A DNA stretch of 64,000 nucleotides, taken from Panacibacter ginsenosidivorans (lineage in GTDB: Bacteria; Bacteroidota; Bacteroidia; Chitinophagales; Chitinophagaceae). Where the stretch lies: contig NZ_CP042435.1 in NCBI RefSeq assembly GCF_007971225.1, positions 1,608,501 through 1,672,500 of the forward strand, given 5' to 3'. The translations under genes were made by a program, and so were the position numbers. Shown here piece by piece: positions 1 to 8,834 of the stretch. Numbering within the stretch: the first letter of the stretch is position 1; every line of letters begins with the position of its first letter. The notes under the pieces were generated by a model. That model saw nothing but the letters and a program-made list of their open reading frames with translations, was not told the DNA's origin and ran no database searches.

Positions 1-513
1 AATTCCAAAAACAATGATCGTTTGTTTTGAAGTTTTCATAGTTAAATAGTTGGGTCTACAAAAATTTAAAATAGTCTGGGTTGATTTTTATACAACACTA
101 ATATTGATCGATCATTGGAGATTGGACTTTCTTAGCAGTTAATGATTCTGGAATGCCAGTAATTTATACATTAAAAACCGCTTGCAGGAATTGCTATTAT
201 GCTGTTTAGATTGAGCTATAGTTTTAGTAATGGTTTGTTTAACATTAAAGCACTTAGCTTTTCAACGCACTAAAAGCAATGTCACGAAATTGAGGAATAA
301 AATCGAGTTTACTCTGATAAACAGCTTAAAAAATTTAAATGTACCCTTGTAAAAACCTGAAAATTTTCTAAAAATTAATTGCACAACTTTGCTTTAAACA
401 ACAACAAATGAATAATGAAATCATCTTTACATGAATATTACTGATCACAAAATTTGCCTGTTGATCAAAATTCTTAAGCACACCGTATTTTATTTGCTCA
501 TTAGAAAAAAAGC
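1..513. other. Intergenic stretch without a recognised gene
   Basis: AT-rich DNA before the first 52-bp repeat. No reading frame of convincing length or composition, no RNA gene and no terminator was recognised. It lies beyond the 3' end of the DUF4954 gene and may include the flank of a gene outside the window. Confidence 0.5.
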
Positions 514-565
514 CCTGAAGTGTGCGACGCAACGAAAGCCTGATAACTATTATAAAGCCCGGATC
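514..565 (+). repeat. 52-bp dispersed intergenic repeat, copy 1
   Basis: Core reads TGTGCGACGCAACGAAAGCC and the far end reads GCCCGGATC, followed by an A/T run. It lies just past the stop of the DUF4954 gene. Confidence 0.85.
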
Positions 566-586
566 ATAAAAATTTTATAAATGCAG

Positions 587-2818
587 TTATTTTGGCGAAG
601 GCATACTAAACTTTTTTAAAGTCAAATTAACCATTGATTTAAATTTTTTCAACTCATCCTGCTGCTGTTTGATAAAACTGTTTTCGGAAAGCAAGCCTAC
701 AACATTGTTCATTTCTTCTTCTGAATCGTAAACCATGCTACGGAATGGATTAGTATAATCTTTTGCTCTTGACTCTTTTATTTTAGCGGCTATCCATTCT
801 TTGGTTGTAATAAGTTCTGCGAGAATTGTAATTATATCATTACCGGAAAGCTTCTTAGCTGTTAATGCCTTAATTTCAAGCAGAGCAGCAATAGCATGGG
901 CTGTTTTATTTGTAACATAACGGGTAGCCATCTCATCATAAACGCTGTGCAGCTGATCCCATGAATTAATTTTATTTTCTTTTACCCTTTGACGAATCAG
1001 TGCAACATCTTTTTTCAGCAATAACTGTCCGCCGGCATTCAGCCATTCTGAGCGACTGCCCGCTTTAGGCAAAACTTCTTTTACTGCTTCAAAAGAAGTC
1101 GCATTATTTTCTTTAATGAGATTAAACAAATGCAGGGCACCATAATAGGTGATCATCTGTTCAAACAAGTTATAAGATTGCTGAACTTTTATAATGACGG
1201 TTTTGCGTTTGTGATTTTCAAAACCTTCAGCTAAAATCTCAAGTTCATCAATAATAGCATCATTATTTTTCAGTAGCTGCTTACCTTTTTTACTGCAATC
1301 ATCATTATTAATGCTGGTATCTGGATTTTCTTTTTTATAAAAAGCACGTCCTGTAAATAATTCCAGCATCTTCATCGCATCAAACATTTCATTCACAGTA
1401 TCAGGTGCCAGGTAATCATATTCCATATTCTGAATGGGTTGAATACGCTTGTCCCTATCTCCATACTTCCATGCATTACGTGCCAAAGCATACATATTAT
1501 ACATGAACCAGTACCCGGGCATTACCGTAAGAAAATCTTTACTGCTATCAATACTTACCAATGAAAAAGGTATTGGAATATTCAATTCGTAGGAGTAATC
1601 CGCTTTTGCAAGAATAGTAAAGCTGGCAAATTTAGAATTATGCTTCAGGCTTACACATAAGCCCGGCCAGAAACCACGGCCTGCAACGATCTCTCCATCT
1701 GCAGCCCTTGAGTTATGATTAGAGCCAATAGTAGCACCCGCAGGAATATTACTCTGTCCCATTACCAATGCTGCACATAAAAAAGAGTTATTATGATGCT
1801 GTTCATGTGCAGGAAAAATAAGAGAATTCAATACTTCGCAACAGGAGATGGTTGCATTATTCCCGAGATAAGAATTGATAAGCCTTGCGCCATATTTCAA
1901 TTGCGAGTTGCTGGCCATAACAAACCTTACTGCCTTAACACCATAAAATATCCTGCAGCCAAAACCAATGATACCATTTACCAATTCGCACCCTTCGCCT
2001 ATCTGAGATATACCTTCTGGCCCCGAATTAATGGTAAGGTTCTTTAATTTATTAGCACCTTTTATATACGCATCACTGCCGATCCAAACATCTTTTATAA
2101 TGGCGCAGTTCTTTATCACGGTTCTGTCGCCGATCTTACCATAATAGCCGCGTTCTTTTTTGAATTGCCTTTCGGTGAATATTTTAAATTGTTCCAATAA
2201 CTTTTCATCGTCACGATACTTACTCCACAACCACGCATCAGCAGGCAACATATCATTAAAAGGAATAACACTGCGTCCACCATTTTCATTACATATCTCC
2301 ATCCATATACGCACAGACTCCGGCTCGCCTTCTTTTACTATACCAATACCAAACTTTGCATGATCGGTAGTAATCAATTCATTTACATTTACAATGATCA
2401 CCTCATTACCTATTACATAATGCGATAAATAATTTACATTATCCACCACTACATTATCGCCAAGATCGCAACTGATGATAGTGGAATTATATAAACCCAC
2501 CACATATTTCATATCACTAAACTCCAGGTAACAGGGTTCCAGTTTGCCAATACGCACCAGGCCAAAAAATTTACAGTTCCTTACCAGTTCAGGATTGAAT
2601 GCATCGCTCACCAATATCTTGTTCCAGTCGTCACTTGCATTGCGGTTCTTAACCAGCGCCTCAATTTCATATGCTGTAAGGTTGCGGTATTCAATGCCGC
2701 TGCGATTCTGTACCTCACGCAGGTAATATTCATCTTTACCTTTTGGTAGATATTCAGGTTTTATAAAATTGTAACCCAGTTTATCAATTGAGCTTTTCTT
2801 TATATTATTCTGCGCCAT
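587..2818 (-). CDS. DUF4954 family protein with left-handed beta-helix
   Basis: A large conserved Bacteroidota protein of unknown function, about 743 aa from the chosen start. The N-terminal part (YRNLTAYEIEALVKNR...) followed by a long stretch of hexapeptide-like repeats (for example AIIKDVWIGSDAYIKGA) resembles the left-handed beta-helix of sugar-nucleotide enzymes. The C-terminal 250 residues are helical and charged. I place the start at the ATG at 2818 (MAQNNIKKSS), because a longer frame to 2941 would translate the 52-bp repeat at 2837-2888. Family assignment is from recalled resemblance; no catalytic residues are assigned. A nucleotidyltransferase with the same type of helix lies at 6719-7711 but is not in the same operon. 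Confidence 0.72.
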   Translation of the reverse strand: MAQNNIKKSSIDKLGYNFIKPEYLPKGKDEYYLREVQNRSGIEYRNLTAYEIEALVKNRNASDDWNKILVSDAFNPELVRNCKFFGLVRIGKLEPCYLEFSDMKYVVGLYNSTIISCDLGDNVVVDNVNYLSHYVIGNEVIIVNVNELITTDHAKFGIGIVKEGEPESVRIWMEICNENGGRSVIPFNDMLPADAWLWSKYRDDEKLLEQFKIFTERQFKKERGYYGKIGDRTVIKNCAIIKDVWIGSDAYIKGANKLKNLTINSGPEGISQIGEGCELVNGIIGFGCRIFYGVKAVRFVMASNSQLKYGARLINSYLGNNATISCCEVLNSLIFPAHEQHHNNSFLCAALVMGQSNIPAGATIGSNHNSRAADGEIVAGRGFWPGLCVSLKHNSKFASFTILAKADYSYELNIPIPFSLVSIDSSKDFLTVMPGYWFMYNMYALARNAWKYGDRDKRIQPIQNMEYDYLAPDTVNEMFDAMKMLELFTGRAFYKKENPDTSINNDDCSKKGKQLLKNNDAIIDELEILAEGFENHKRKTVIIKVQQSYNLFEQMITYYGALHLFNLIKENNATSFEAVKEVLPKAGSRSEWLNAGGQLLLKKDVALIRQRVKENKINSWDQLHSVYDEMATRYVTNKTAHAIAALLEIKALTAKKLSGNDIITILAELITTKEWIAAKIKESRAKDYTNPFRSMVYDSEEEMNNVVGLLSENSFIKQQQDELKKFKSMVNLTLKKFSMPSPK

Positions 2819-2836
2819 TGTTTGTAGTGTTTTTAT

Positions 2837-2888
2837 GAGCCAAACGAAAATACAGCTATTAAGCTTTCGTTGCGTCGCACTCTTGTAC
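2837..2888 (-). repeat. 52-bp dispersed intergenic repeat, copy 2
   Basis: Reads GAGCC... to ...GTTGCGTCGCACTCTTGTAC on the plus strand. It lies directly upstream of the DUF4954 start, in the zone where that gene's promoter would be. Confidence 0.9.
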
Positions 2889-3060
2889 TGTGGAAATTTC
2901 TGTTGAACTGTTGAAATTATATTGTTATAGCGGCATTCCATAGCGTAAACGGGAAGCGTACTTCTAGTTAAGGATAATGGTTAACGGAGGGGTGGTGGAT
3001 GATAGGCTGATTTTCAGGAATAAGAAAACTATTATATTGCGTGTAATAGCTTTAATTAAT

Positions 3061-3570
3061 ATGGGACAAAAAATGACAAGATTTGAAAAGATAAATGTTT
3101 TCAATATTATATTGACATTACTTCTCAGCGCTATCGCAGTAATGTTATCGTATAACTCATACAGGATTAGCGAGAATACATTCACTCTTTCAGAAAAAGT
3201 AGACAGGCTAAATATGGCTCAATCGGAAATTGAGTTAAAAAGTTCAGTATTTGCATTGTTTACTACAATTGACATGTTAAGGCAAAATGACGCCGAAGGA
3301 AAGAATTTAGACAAATGCATTAAATCGTTGACTGAAATGAAAACAATCCTAGAATCTCAAATGAAAAATATTTACTTAGCTCAGAACAGTGATTTGTCAG
3401 AATTATGGGTTGAACTATATTCTAAAACTAACTTTGACATTAAATTTTTAGAAGAAGGACTGAAAGCTAATACAATAGTTTCTGGTGTGAAAGACATTAT
3501 TATAGAATTAGAAAGTCAAGCCAAAGTAATTTTTGATACTTTTCTTGACCATAGCAAAAAGAGTGACTAA
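3061..3570 (+). CDS. Small membrane-anchored protein, unknown
   Basis: About 169 aa from ATG 3061 (MGQKMTRFEK); ATG 3073 is also possible, and the frame stays open to 2977. One hydrophobic segment near residues 18-37 (VFNIILTLLLSAIAVMLSY) is followed by a mostly helical, charged region (SEKVDRLNMAQSEIELKSS) that looks like a coiled coil, giving a cytoplasmic N-in or periplasmic single-pass topology. I do not recognise a family. It is a single gene between two others of opposite or unrelated context, and its base composition is AT-richer than its neighbours, which may mean a recent arrival. Confidence 0.6.
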   Translation: MGQKMTRFEKINVFNIILTLLLSAIAVMLSYNSYRISENTFTLSEKVDRLNMAQSEIELKSSVFALFTTIDMLRQNDAEGKNLDKCIKSLTEMKTILESQMKNIYLAQNSDLSELWVELYSKTNFDIKFLEEGLKANTIVSGVKDIIIELESQAKVIFDTFLDHSKKSD

Positions 3571-3634
3571 ATAATGAATTATCGCTACGGGTTGGTGCCC
3601 CTCATCAACCAGAAATAAAAATTACTAAAACAAT

Positions 3635-4045
3635 ATGGAAACAAAAGCACTTTTCAAATATCAACTTCTCTGTTTAGCGCTGTTGTTTGCACAATGTGCA
3701 TCAGCACAAAAAACTTCGACGCAGGTTGATACATTGCTTGTTGGCACATGGCAGGGAACTTCCATTTGCCAGGTAAAGAATTCTCCATGCCATGATGAAG
3801 TTGTGGCGTATCACATCTCAAAAGGAAACAGTGTTGATAGCTTCACCATACAGGCAAATAAAATTGTAAATGGTGTGGAAGAAGATATGGGAACATTGCA
3901 TTTTGGTTATAATGGAAAAACAAACCAGCTTGTTTCAAATGAATATAACAGCAACTGGACATTTACTATAAGCGGTAGAAAGATGTCCGGTATCTTACTT
4001 CATAAAAATGAAACATACCGCATAATAAAGCTGGAGAAAAAATAG
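3635..4045 (+). CDS. Small secreted protein, unknown
   Basis: 136 aa. Signal peptide LLCLALLFAQCASAQ, with cleavage expected after the AQ typical of this group; there is a cysteine in the hydrophobic stretch but no clean lipobox. The mature part begins with TWQGTSICQVKNSPCHDE (two cysteines that could form a disulfide) and continues as probable beta strands (WTFTISGRKMSGILLHKN). The layout, a GTW.G opening followed by strands, recalls small lipocalin-like domains, but I cannot name the family. Convergent with the permease gene that follows. Confidence 0.65.
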   Translation: METKALFKYQLLCLALLFAQCASAQKTSTQVDTLLVGTWQGTSICQVKNSPCHDEVVAYHISKGNSVDSFTIQANKIVNGVEEDMGTLHFGYNGKTNQLVSNEYNSNWTFTISGRKMSGILLHKNETYRIIKLEKK

Positions 4046-4079
4046 AAAGCTTAATAGCAACCTGAATATTGATTCAACT

Positions 4080-4131
4080 GTACAAGCGTGCGACGCAAGT
4101 AAAGCACAATAGCAGCAATGAAGCCGGGCTC
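4080..4131 (+). repeat. 52-bp dispersed intergenic repeat, copy 3
   Basis: One of the best full-length copies: GTACAAGCGTGCGACGCAAG at the left end, AGCCGGGCT dyad near the right end, then an A-run. Lies between convergent genes. Confidence 0.92.
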
Positions 4132-4152
4132 CAAAAAAATTCTTTAATGGTA

Positions 4153-5154
4153 TTACGAACCTGCGTAGATAATAAGTGCCAATCCGGTTATAAAAAATAA
4201 GAACATGGCGGTTACAAAGCCATCGGTGCCTGCGGGTGATTGTTTAAATTCTTTCCAGATAAATACGCCCCATAGTGCTGCGATCAAAGTAGCACCCTGC
4301 CCAAGGCCATAAGAAATAGCAGCGCCTGCTTTACCTGCTGCAATAAGATTGAAAGAATTGCCGAGGCCCCAGATCAATCCACCCAGCACACCAACCATAT
4401 GCGTTTTAAATTTTCCTTTGAAATAATCTGTATAAGAAACTGGTGCACCTTCAAACGGCCGCTTCATTAAAATGGTGTTGAATAAAAAGTTGCTTGCTAA
4501 TATTCCAATAGAAAAAATAAAGACCGCGGTATAAGGTGTCATCTTTCCAGCGGCTGGTTGTTCAAAATTTTCAAGATCCATTGATGCTGCAATAAAGCGA
4601 TAGAAGAAAGACATTAACACACCGGCGATCAATGAAATAATAATTCCTTTCCCGGAAACTTTTTGATTAGCATTACTGATCCTCCTGTATGCAATAGCAT
4701 TGATTATAATAGCGATCATCACTAACGCAACACCAAGAAATAAATAAGTAGGATCTCCTTTTTGGGACGCAGCATAATTTACTATTACACCAAGTACCAG
4801 CGCTAATCCAATGGCTATAGGGAAAGCTACCGCCATACCTGCCATTGCAATAGCTGCGGAGAATAAAATGTTTGCTGCATTAAAAATTATGCCGCCAAGA
4901 AATGCGCTGCCGATGTTTGCACTGTCTGCCTGTTGCAGATCATCCATAAAACTTCTGCCTTTATCTCCTGTGCTGCCTAATGTAAGTGCGGACACTACAG
5001 AGAATAATACAATGCCAATTACATAATCCCAATAGAACAATTCAAAGCGCCAGGTTTTTTCTGCAAGCTTTTGTGTATTGGCCCATGAGCCCCAGCAGAG
5101 CATGGTAATTATGCAAAAGAATACAGCAACACCGTAAGATTCTACAATAAACAT
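4153..5154 (-). CDS. DMT-superfamily permease of the GRP sugar / ureide-permease type
   Basis: 333 aa inner-membrane protein with about ten hydrophobic segments and no signal peptide. The opening LCWGSWANTQKL and the WRFELFYWDY motif are characteristic of the drug/metabolite superfamily branch that contains bacterial glucose/ribose porters and plant ureide permeases. The paired five-helix halves are evident (a second gate-like motif is GLIWGLGNSFNLIAAGKAG). The substrate cannot be read from sequence; sugar, nucleoside or ureide are options. Single gene, convergent with the gene at 3635. Confidence 0.75.
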   Translation of the reverse strand: MFIVESYGVAVFFCIITMLCWGSWANTQKLAEKTWRFELFYWDYVIGIVLFSVVSALTLGSTGDKGRSFMDDLQQADSANIGSAFLGGIIFNAANILFSAAIAMAGMAVAFPIAIGLALVLGVIVNYAASQKGDPTYLFLGVALVMIAIIINAIAYRRISNANQKVSGKGIIISLIAGVLMSFFYRFIAASMDLENFEQPAAGKMTPYTAVFIFSIGILASNFLFNTILMKRPFEGAPVSYTDYFKGKFKTHMVGVLGGLIWGLGNSFNLIAAGKAGAAISYGLGQGATLIAALWGVFIWKEFKQSPAGTDGFVTAMFLFFITGLALIIYAGS

Positions 5155-5245
5155 ATGGCAGTATTATAGTGATAAATAAATTGCTTACTATGTATCGCTC
5201 ACTTCATTCATCACATCAGCATGTTGGAAATTATATAAAGTTCAT

Positions 5246-6481
5246 TTATTTCTTTATATCATCGAGGTTTACGCCGAGTAATTGTTGTGCAATCTGTTTC
5301 AGGCTGTTGTAATCACCGGTTAAGTGGCAGGTTGTTTGCCTGTACTCTCCGGTTTCGCCTTTCTTTAATTCCATTGCCGGGGATGAAGATTCTATTTCAA
5401 AGAATGGGCCCATTTGTGTGCCATCTGCTAACGGACCGTCATTGTAAGAATTAATAACATCACCTTTATAAGGTTCTTTTTGCAATTCCCATTTACTGTT
5501 TACATAAGGTGCATCTTTATGTACCTGCGGTATAACAATCGTCAATACATTTTTTTCAAAATCAAAACCTGCTGCAATGGGTTTTGCGATTGTTGGTGAT
5601 AAACCAATTTTACTCCTGAATTTTCCATCGCAGGTAAAATACAGTACACTGTCTTTTACCTGTAAACGCTCTGCAGGAATGCTGCCAAAATAATTATCTG
5701 TTATAAAACTTCTTGCATTGGTAACCGGTGTAAATGGAATGATGACAACGGTTTTAGGAGAAGGTGTAAACATTCCCAACAACCATATTGATAATAAGCC
5801 TTTGCCTTTTGTCCAGTCAGTATTGCCAATGTTGGTAAGCTTATTTACGGTCTCATAGCCAACCATTTTTATATTTGGAGGAATTGTTGTTTGTAGTTTA
5901 CCGGCAACATCCTTTTTGTTCAACAGATTAATTGTTCTTTCAATATTTATATTGAATACATTGCCGCTATAATTTGTAAGCTGTGCTTTCTTTGTAAATG
6001 TTGCAGACGATCTTGAGAACTGGTCAAGATTAAATGTTACGGTATCTATCAATGCTGGTACTTGCCAGTGATTGATATTAAATGAATCCCCACCTTTAAA
6101 AAAGATGGAGTATTGCCCTCCTTCCGGACCAAGCCAAAGTCTTTCTTCACCACCAAATGGATTGAATTGTTTTTTCTTTTGATCTCCGCCAATCAAACTA
6201 TAGTTGAGCCAGCCAAAGCTTGTACCGCTATCTCCATCTGCCGTACTGGTTATAACACGGCCCTGGTAATCTGCAGACAATAATACCCTTGAAACACTAT
6301 CCTCACTTACGAGTTCAAAGGCGCCAATGATATTTTCTTTCAGAAAATTCTTATCGTAGCCATAAGTGTGGTTTACAGGAATAGAATCTTTTGCTGTGGC
6401 TTTTTTTTCGGGTGTAGTGTTGCAGGCAACTGCTAAAAAACAAGCAGCAATTATCAGTGTAAAATATTTCCTTGCATTCAT
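5246..6481 (-). CDS. Lipoprotein, DUF6786-like
   Basis: 411 aa with a lipoprotein signal: IIAACFLAVAC at the N-terminus, giving a lipid-modified Cys near residue 20. The mature part is beta-rich, with motifs such as GRVITSTADGDSGTSFGW, FNPFGGEERLWLGPEGG and NINHWQVPALID that I associate with a Bacteroidota family annotated DUF6786, which has a sugar-mutarotase-like appearance. Likely periplasmic or outer-membrane attached; no enzymatic activity can be assigned. Monocistronic, flanked upstream by a 52-bp repeat. Confidence 0.68.
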   Translation of the reverse strand: MNARKYFTLIIAACFLAVACNTTPEKKATAKDSIPVNHTYGYDKNFLKENIIGAFELVSEDSVSRVLLSADYQGRVITSTADGDSGTSFGWLNYSLIGGDQKKKQFNPFGGEERLWLGPEGGQYSIFFKGGDSFNINHWQVPALIDTVTFNLDQFSRSSATFTKKAQLTNYSGNVFNINIERTINLLNKKDVAGKLQTTIPPNIKMVGYETVNKLTNIGNTDWTKGKGLLSIWLLGMFTPSPKTVVIIPFTPVTNARSFITDNYFGSIPAERLQVKDSVLYFTCDGKFRSKIGLSPTIAKPIAAGFDFEKNVLTIVIPQVHKDAPYVNSKWELQKEPYKGDVINSYNDGPLADGTQMGPFFEIESSSPAMELKKGETGEYRQTTCHLTGDYNSLKQIAQQLLGVNLDDIKK

Positions 6482-6628
6482 ACGCTTCTATCGTTGTAAG
6501 TAAGGCAGGCAGTAGCTGCCGCTTTTGAATATCTTTCAAATATACGGTTCTACCGTTTCCAACATCATCATTTTGGAAGGATTGTGTATGAATTGTAATT
6601 GCGACTTATGTAGAATATTTTTCAAGGC

Positions 6629-6680
6629 GCTGAAAAGTGCGACGCAACAGAAGCTTCATGCATGTACTGCACTATGGCTC
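6629..6680 (+). repeat. 52-bp dispersed intergenic repeat, copy 4
   Basis: Left end degenerate (CTGAAAAGTGCGACGCAACAG), right end ATGGCTC followed by ATAAAAA. Exactly 52 bp when aligned on the core. Confidence 0.85.
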
Positions 6681-6718
6681 ATAAAAAGAATTCAGAAAAT
6701 TATATCGCTTTAAATTGT

Positions 6719-7711
6719 TTATCCGAAATCTATTTCTGTATTGTCGCCAATATTAAGGCTGCGGCTGAGACCTTTTACACTGGCATCGCTGCCGATAAGA
6801 GAATTGTCTAAAACAACTTCGTATAAATTAGTGTAAGAACCAATGATGCTGTCGCGAAGAATAGAATATTGCACTGTTGTATTGGCGCCTACCGCTACAT
6901 GCGGGCCTATAATGGCATTCTTTAAAATACAACCCGGGCCAATACTTACAGGCGGAACAATGATTGAGTTTTCGTTCTGTACGCTTTCATGAATTTTACC
7001 ACCAAACTTTTTTAGCAATGTGGCATTGCTTTCCAGCAGGGTTTCTTTTTTACCACAATCGAACCAGTTCTTTACCTTGAATGGTTTAAACCTTGCGCCA
7101 CGTTTTATCATGCAGTCAAGTGCATCTGTAAGATTATACTCGCCATATGTTTTTATATCTTCTGTAAAAAGATGATGCAGGCACTCAAATAAAAAATGTG
7201 TTTCTTTTATTTTATACAAGCCCACAAGCGCCATATTACTTTTTGGAATGGAAGGCTTTTCCACCACATGTGTAATGAAACCTTCGTCACCAATTTCTGC
7301 AACACCAAAACTGCGTGGGTCATCTACTTTTTTTACACCGAGCATGCTATAACCACTATCCATTATTTCTTTTACATCATAATCGCAAATGGTATCACCA
7401 AGCACCACGAACACTTCATCATCGCCAACAATATTTTTGGTAAGCTCAATAGCGTGGCCCGTGCCCTGTCTTTCATTTTGATAAACAAAATGGCAATGAA
7501 GATCAGGATAAGTTTGCTTTACATAATCCTGGATTTTTTCGCCGAGATAACCAACGATAAAAATAAATTCATTTATGCCTGCGGTGTGTAACTGGTCTAC
7601 AATAAAACTAAGAATCGTTTTACCTGCAATAGGTATTAATGCTTTTGGTTGTGTATATGTATGTGGCCGCAGCTTTGCGCCTGCACCCGCCACTGGTATA
7701 ATAGCTTTCAT
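6719..7711 (-). CDS. Sugar-phosphate nucleotidyltransferase
   Basis: 330 aa. Catalyses transfer of a nucleotidyl group from NTP to a sugar 1-phosphate. The N-terminal Rossmann-like domain has the signature MKAIIPVAGAGAKLRPHTYT with KALIPIAGK close behind, a metal-binding VLGDT and the VVEKP motif; the C-terminal 90 residues form a left-handed beta-helix (PVSIGPGCILKNAIIGPHVAVGA). The length and layout resemble the RmlA/GlmU-like proteins of archaea and Bacteroidota rather than short RmlA. The exact sugar and base are not predictable. No polysaccharide genes adjoin it. Confidence 0.85.
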   Translation of the reverse strand: MKAIIPVAGAGAKLRPHTYTQPKALIPIAGKTILSFIVDQLHTAGINEFIFIVGYLGEKIQDYVKQTYPDLHCHFVYQNERQGTGHAIELTKNIVGDDEVFVVLGDTICDYDVKEIMDSGYSMLGVKKVDDPRSFGVAEIGDEGFITHVVEKPSIPKSNMALVGLYKIKETHFLFECLHHLFTEDIKTYGEYNLTDALDCMIKRGARFKPFKVKNWFDCGKKETLLESNATLLKKFGGKIHESVQNENSIIVPPVSIGPGCILKNAIIGPHVAVGANTTVQYSILRDSIIGSYTNLYEVVLDNSLIGSDASVKGLSRSLNIGDNTEIDFG

Positions 7712-8074
7712 TTGGAGGTCATATTTTATCTGCTAATCTCTCTGTTGCTAACTGCTCAAATCGAGGGCGTGAAATTAGGGAAAACTACTGTAACTGAATC
7801 AAATGTTAATAATGGAGTGAAGAACGAGTATGCTTTTAATCTTTTTTGGACCCTACTGCATTGCAGGTAGCATCGATCGTTGCGTCGCACTCTTGTACTG
7901 CATACAGAAATTCAAAATCAAAAAAAACTTCAGGTTTTTAAGTTTACTCATTATTGTTCAGGAATTGCTCTACTGGTTGTTGTGAATGCAAACGGTTTGT
8001 TAAGCTGTTGTTTAGTGAAAGAAACATTTATGTAATTTTTTTAATGTACACATCTATAATCAAAACAAAGAAAT
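7712..8074. other. Divergent intergenic region with one 52-bp repeat
   Basis: Separates the nucleotidyltransferase and the SIMPL gene, transcribed away from each other. Apart from repeat copy 5 and presumed promoters on both sides I see no gene, although short open frames cross it. Confidence 0.5.
7847..7898 (-). repeat. 52-bp dispersed intergenic repeat, copy 5
   Basis: Strong core (GTTGCGTCGCACTCTTGTAC); the distal half, with GGACCC and GTAGCATCGATC, is of the GGCGATGCCAT-type subfamily but diverged. Confidence 0.8.
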
Positions 8075-8787
8075 ATGAAAAAAATAATAACAGCAATTGC
8101 AATCATCATGTTTGCATCCCAGGTTATAGCACAGGAACAGAAACCAGTTCAAAGAACAATATCTGTAAGTGGTTCATCTGAAACAGAAGTAGCGCCTGAT
8201 GAAATTTATGTACAGGTTGATCTGCGTGAATACAATAAAAAGAATGGTGACAAAATAGATATTACTACTATCAAAAATAATTTTCTTGCAGCTTGTAAAA
8301 GTATTGGTCTTACAGACAAAGATGTTACCGTACAAAGCTACCAGGGTTATGACCAGAATTACTGGATGACCAAAAAGAATAAAAAACAAAACCCTGATAT
8401 GAAAGCAGGCATCAGTTACTGGGTTAAAGTAAATAATGTTTCAAAACTTGATGAATTGGTTGATGAAATGGATGATGAAGCCACACAAAACTTTTTATTG
8501 CAAAAGCTGAATACAGCAAAATGGATGACTTGAAAAAAGACATGAAGATTGCTGCTGTAAAAGCTGCAAAGGATAAAGCCATTTATCTTTCAGAAGCGGT
8601 TGGAGAACATATTGGCCAGGCTATTAGCATCAATGATCCTGTAGAAATTGATAATACACCAAGACCTTATTACGCAAATATGACCATGAAACTTACGGAA
8701 GACAATGCAGTTACACCAGCACTCGATGTTGATTTTAAAAAAATAAAAGTAAGATTTGAAGTAAGCGTTGTATTTGCTTTACAATAA
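8075..8787 (+). pseudogene. SIMPL-domain (DUF541) secreted protein, interrupted by a frameshift
   Basis: The first frame (8075-8533) gives a signal peptide (IIMFASQVIAQ) and the SIMPL start RTISVSGSSETEVAPDEIYVQVDL, ending early after DEATQNFLLQKLNTAK. The domain continues in the next frame from 8521 (MDDLKKDMKIAAVKAAKDKAIYLSEAVGE) to 8787. Joining them at the AAAA run (8518-8521) as if it were five A restores one continuous protein of about 237 aa with the normal domain order. So either one A has been lost (mutation or sequencing error) or ribosomes slip there. SIMPL proteins are periplasmic or envelope-associated oligomers of poorly known function. No other break was seen. Confidence 0.8.
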
Positions 8788-8796
8788 AAAGTGCTC

Positions 8797-8834
8797 CTTG
8801 TAAAAGCGCCGGCTATTATAGCTGGTGCTTTTTA
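8797..8834. terminator. Bidirectional hairpin terminator
   Basis: Stem AAAAGCGCCGGCTA / TAGCTGGTGCTTTTT with a 3-nt loop, A-run on one side and T-run on the other. It serves both the SIMPL gene and the convergent CDF gene, whose stop codon lies in the loop. Confidence 0.8.

Noticed and set aside
1793..2726. Plus-strand open frames opposite the DUF4954 gene
   Set aside because: Shadows of the coding strand with no start context, signal or family resemblance; the same holds for antisense frames throughout the window.
2819..2941. N-terminal extension of the DUF4954 protein up to 2941
   Set aside because: The extra codons run through a 52-bp repeat, whose translation (KSATQRKLN) also appears in unrelated open frames at other copies; the ATG at 2818 is a better start.
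4080..4131. The 52-bp element as an ordinary Rho-independent terminator
   Set aside because: Its dyads are too short and odd-centred to form stable RNA stems, it occurs between divergent genes as well, and true hairpin terminators are present separately at several of the same gaps (for example 60069-60095 before 60105).
7649..7870. Small plus-strand open frame between the nucleotidyltransferase and SIMPL genes
   Set aside because: It starts inside the neighbouring gene, ends in repeat copy 5 and has no protein-like features.
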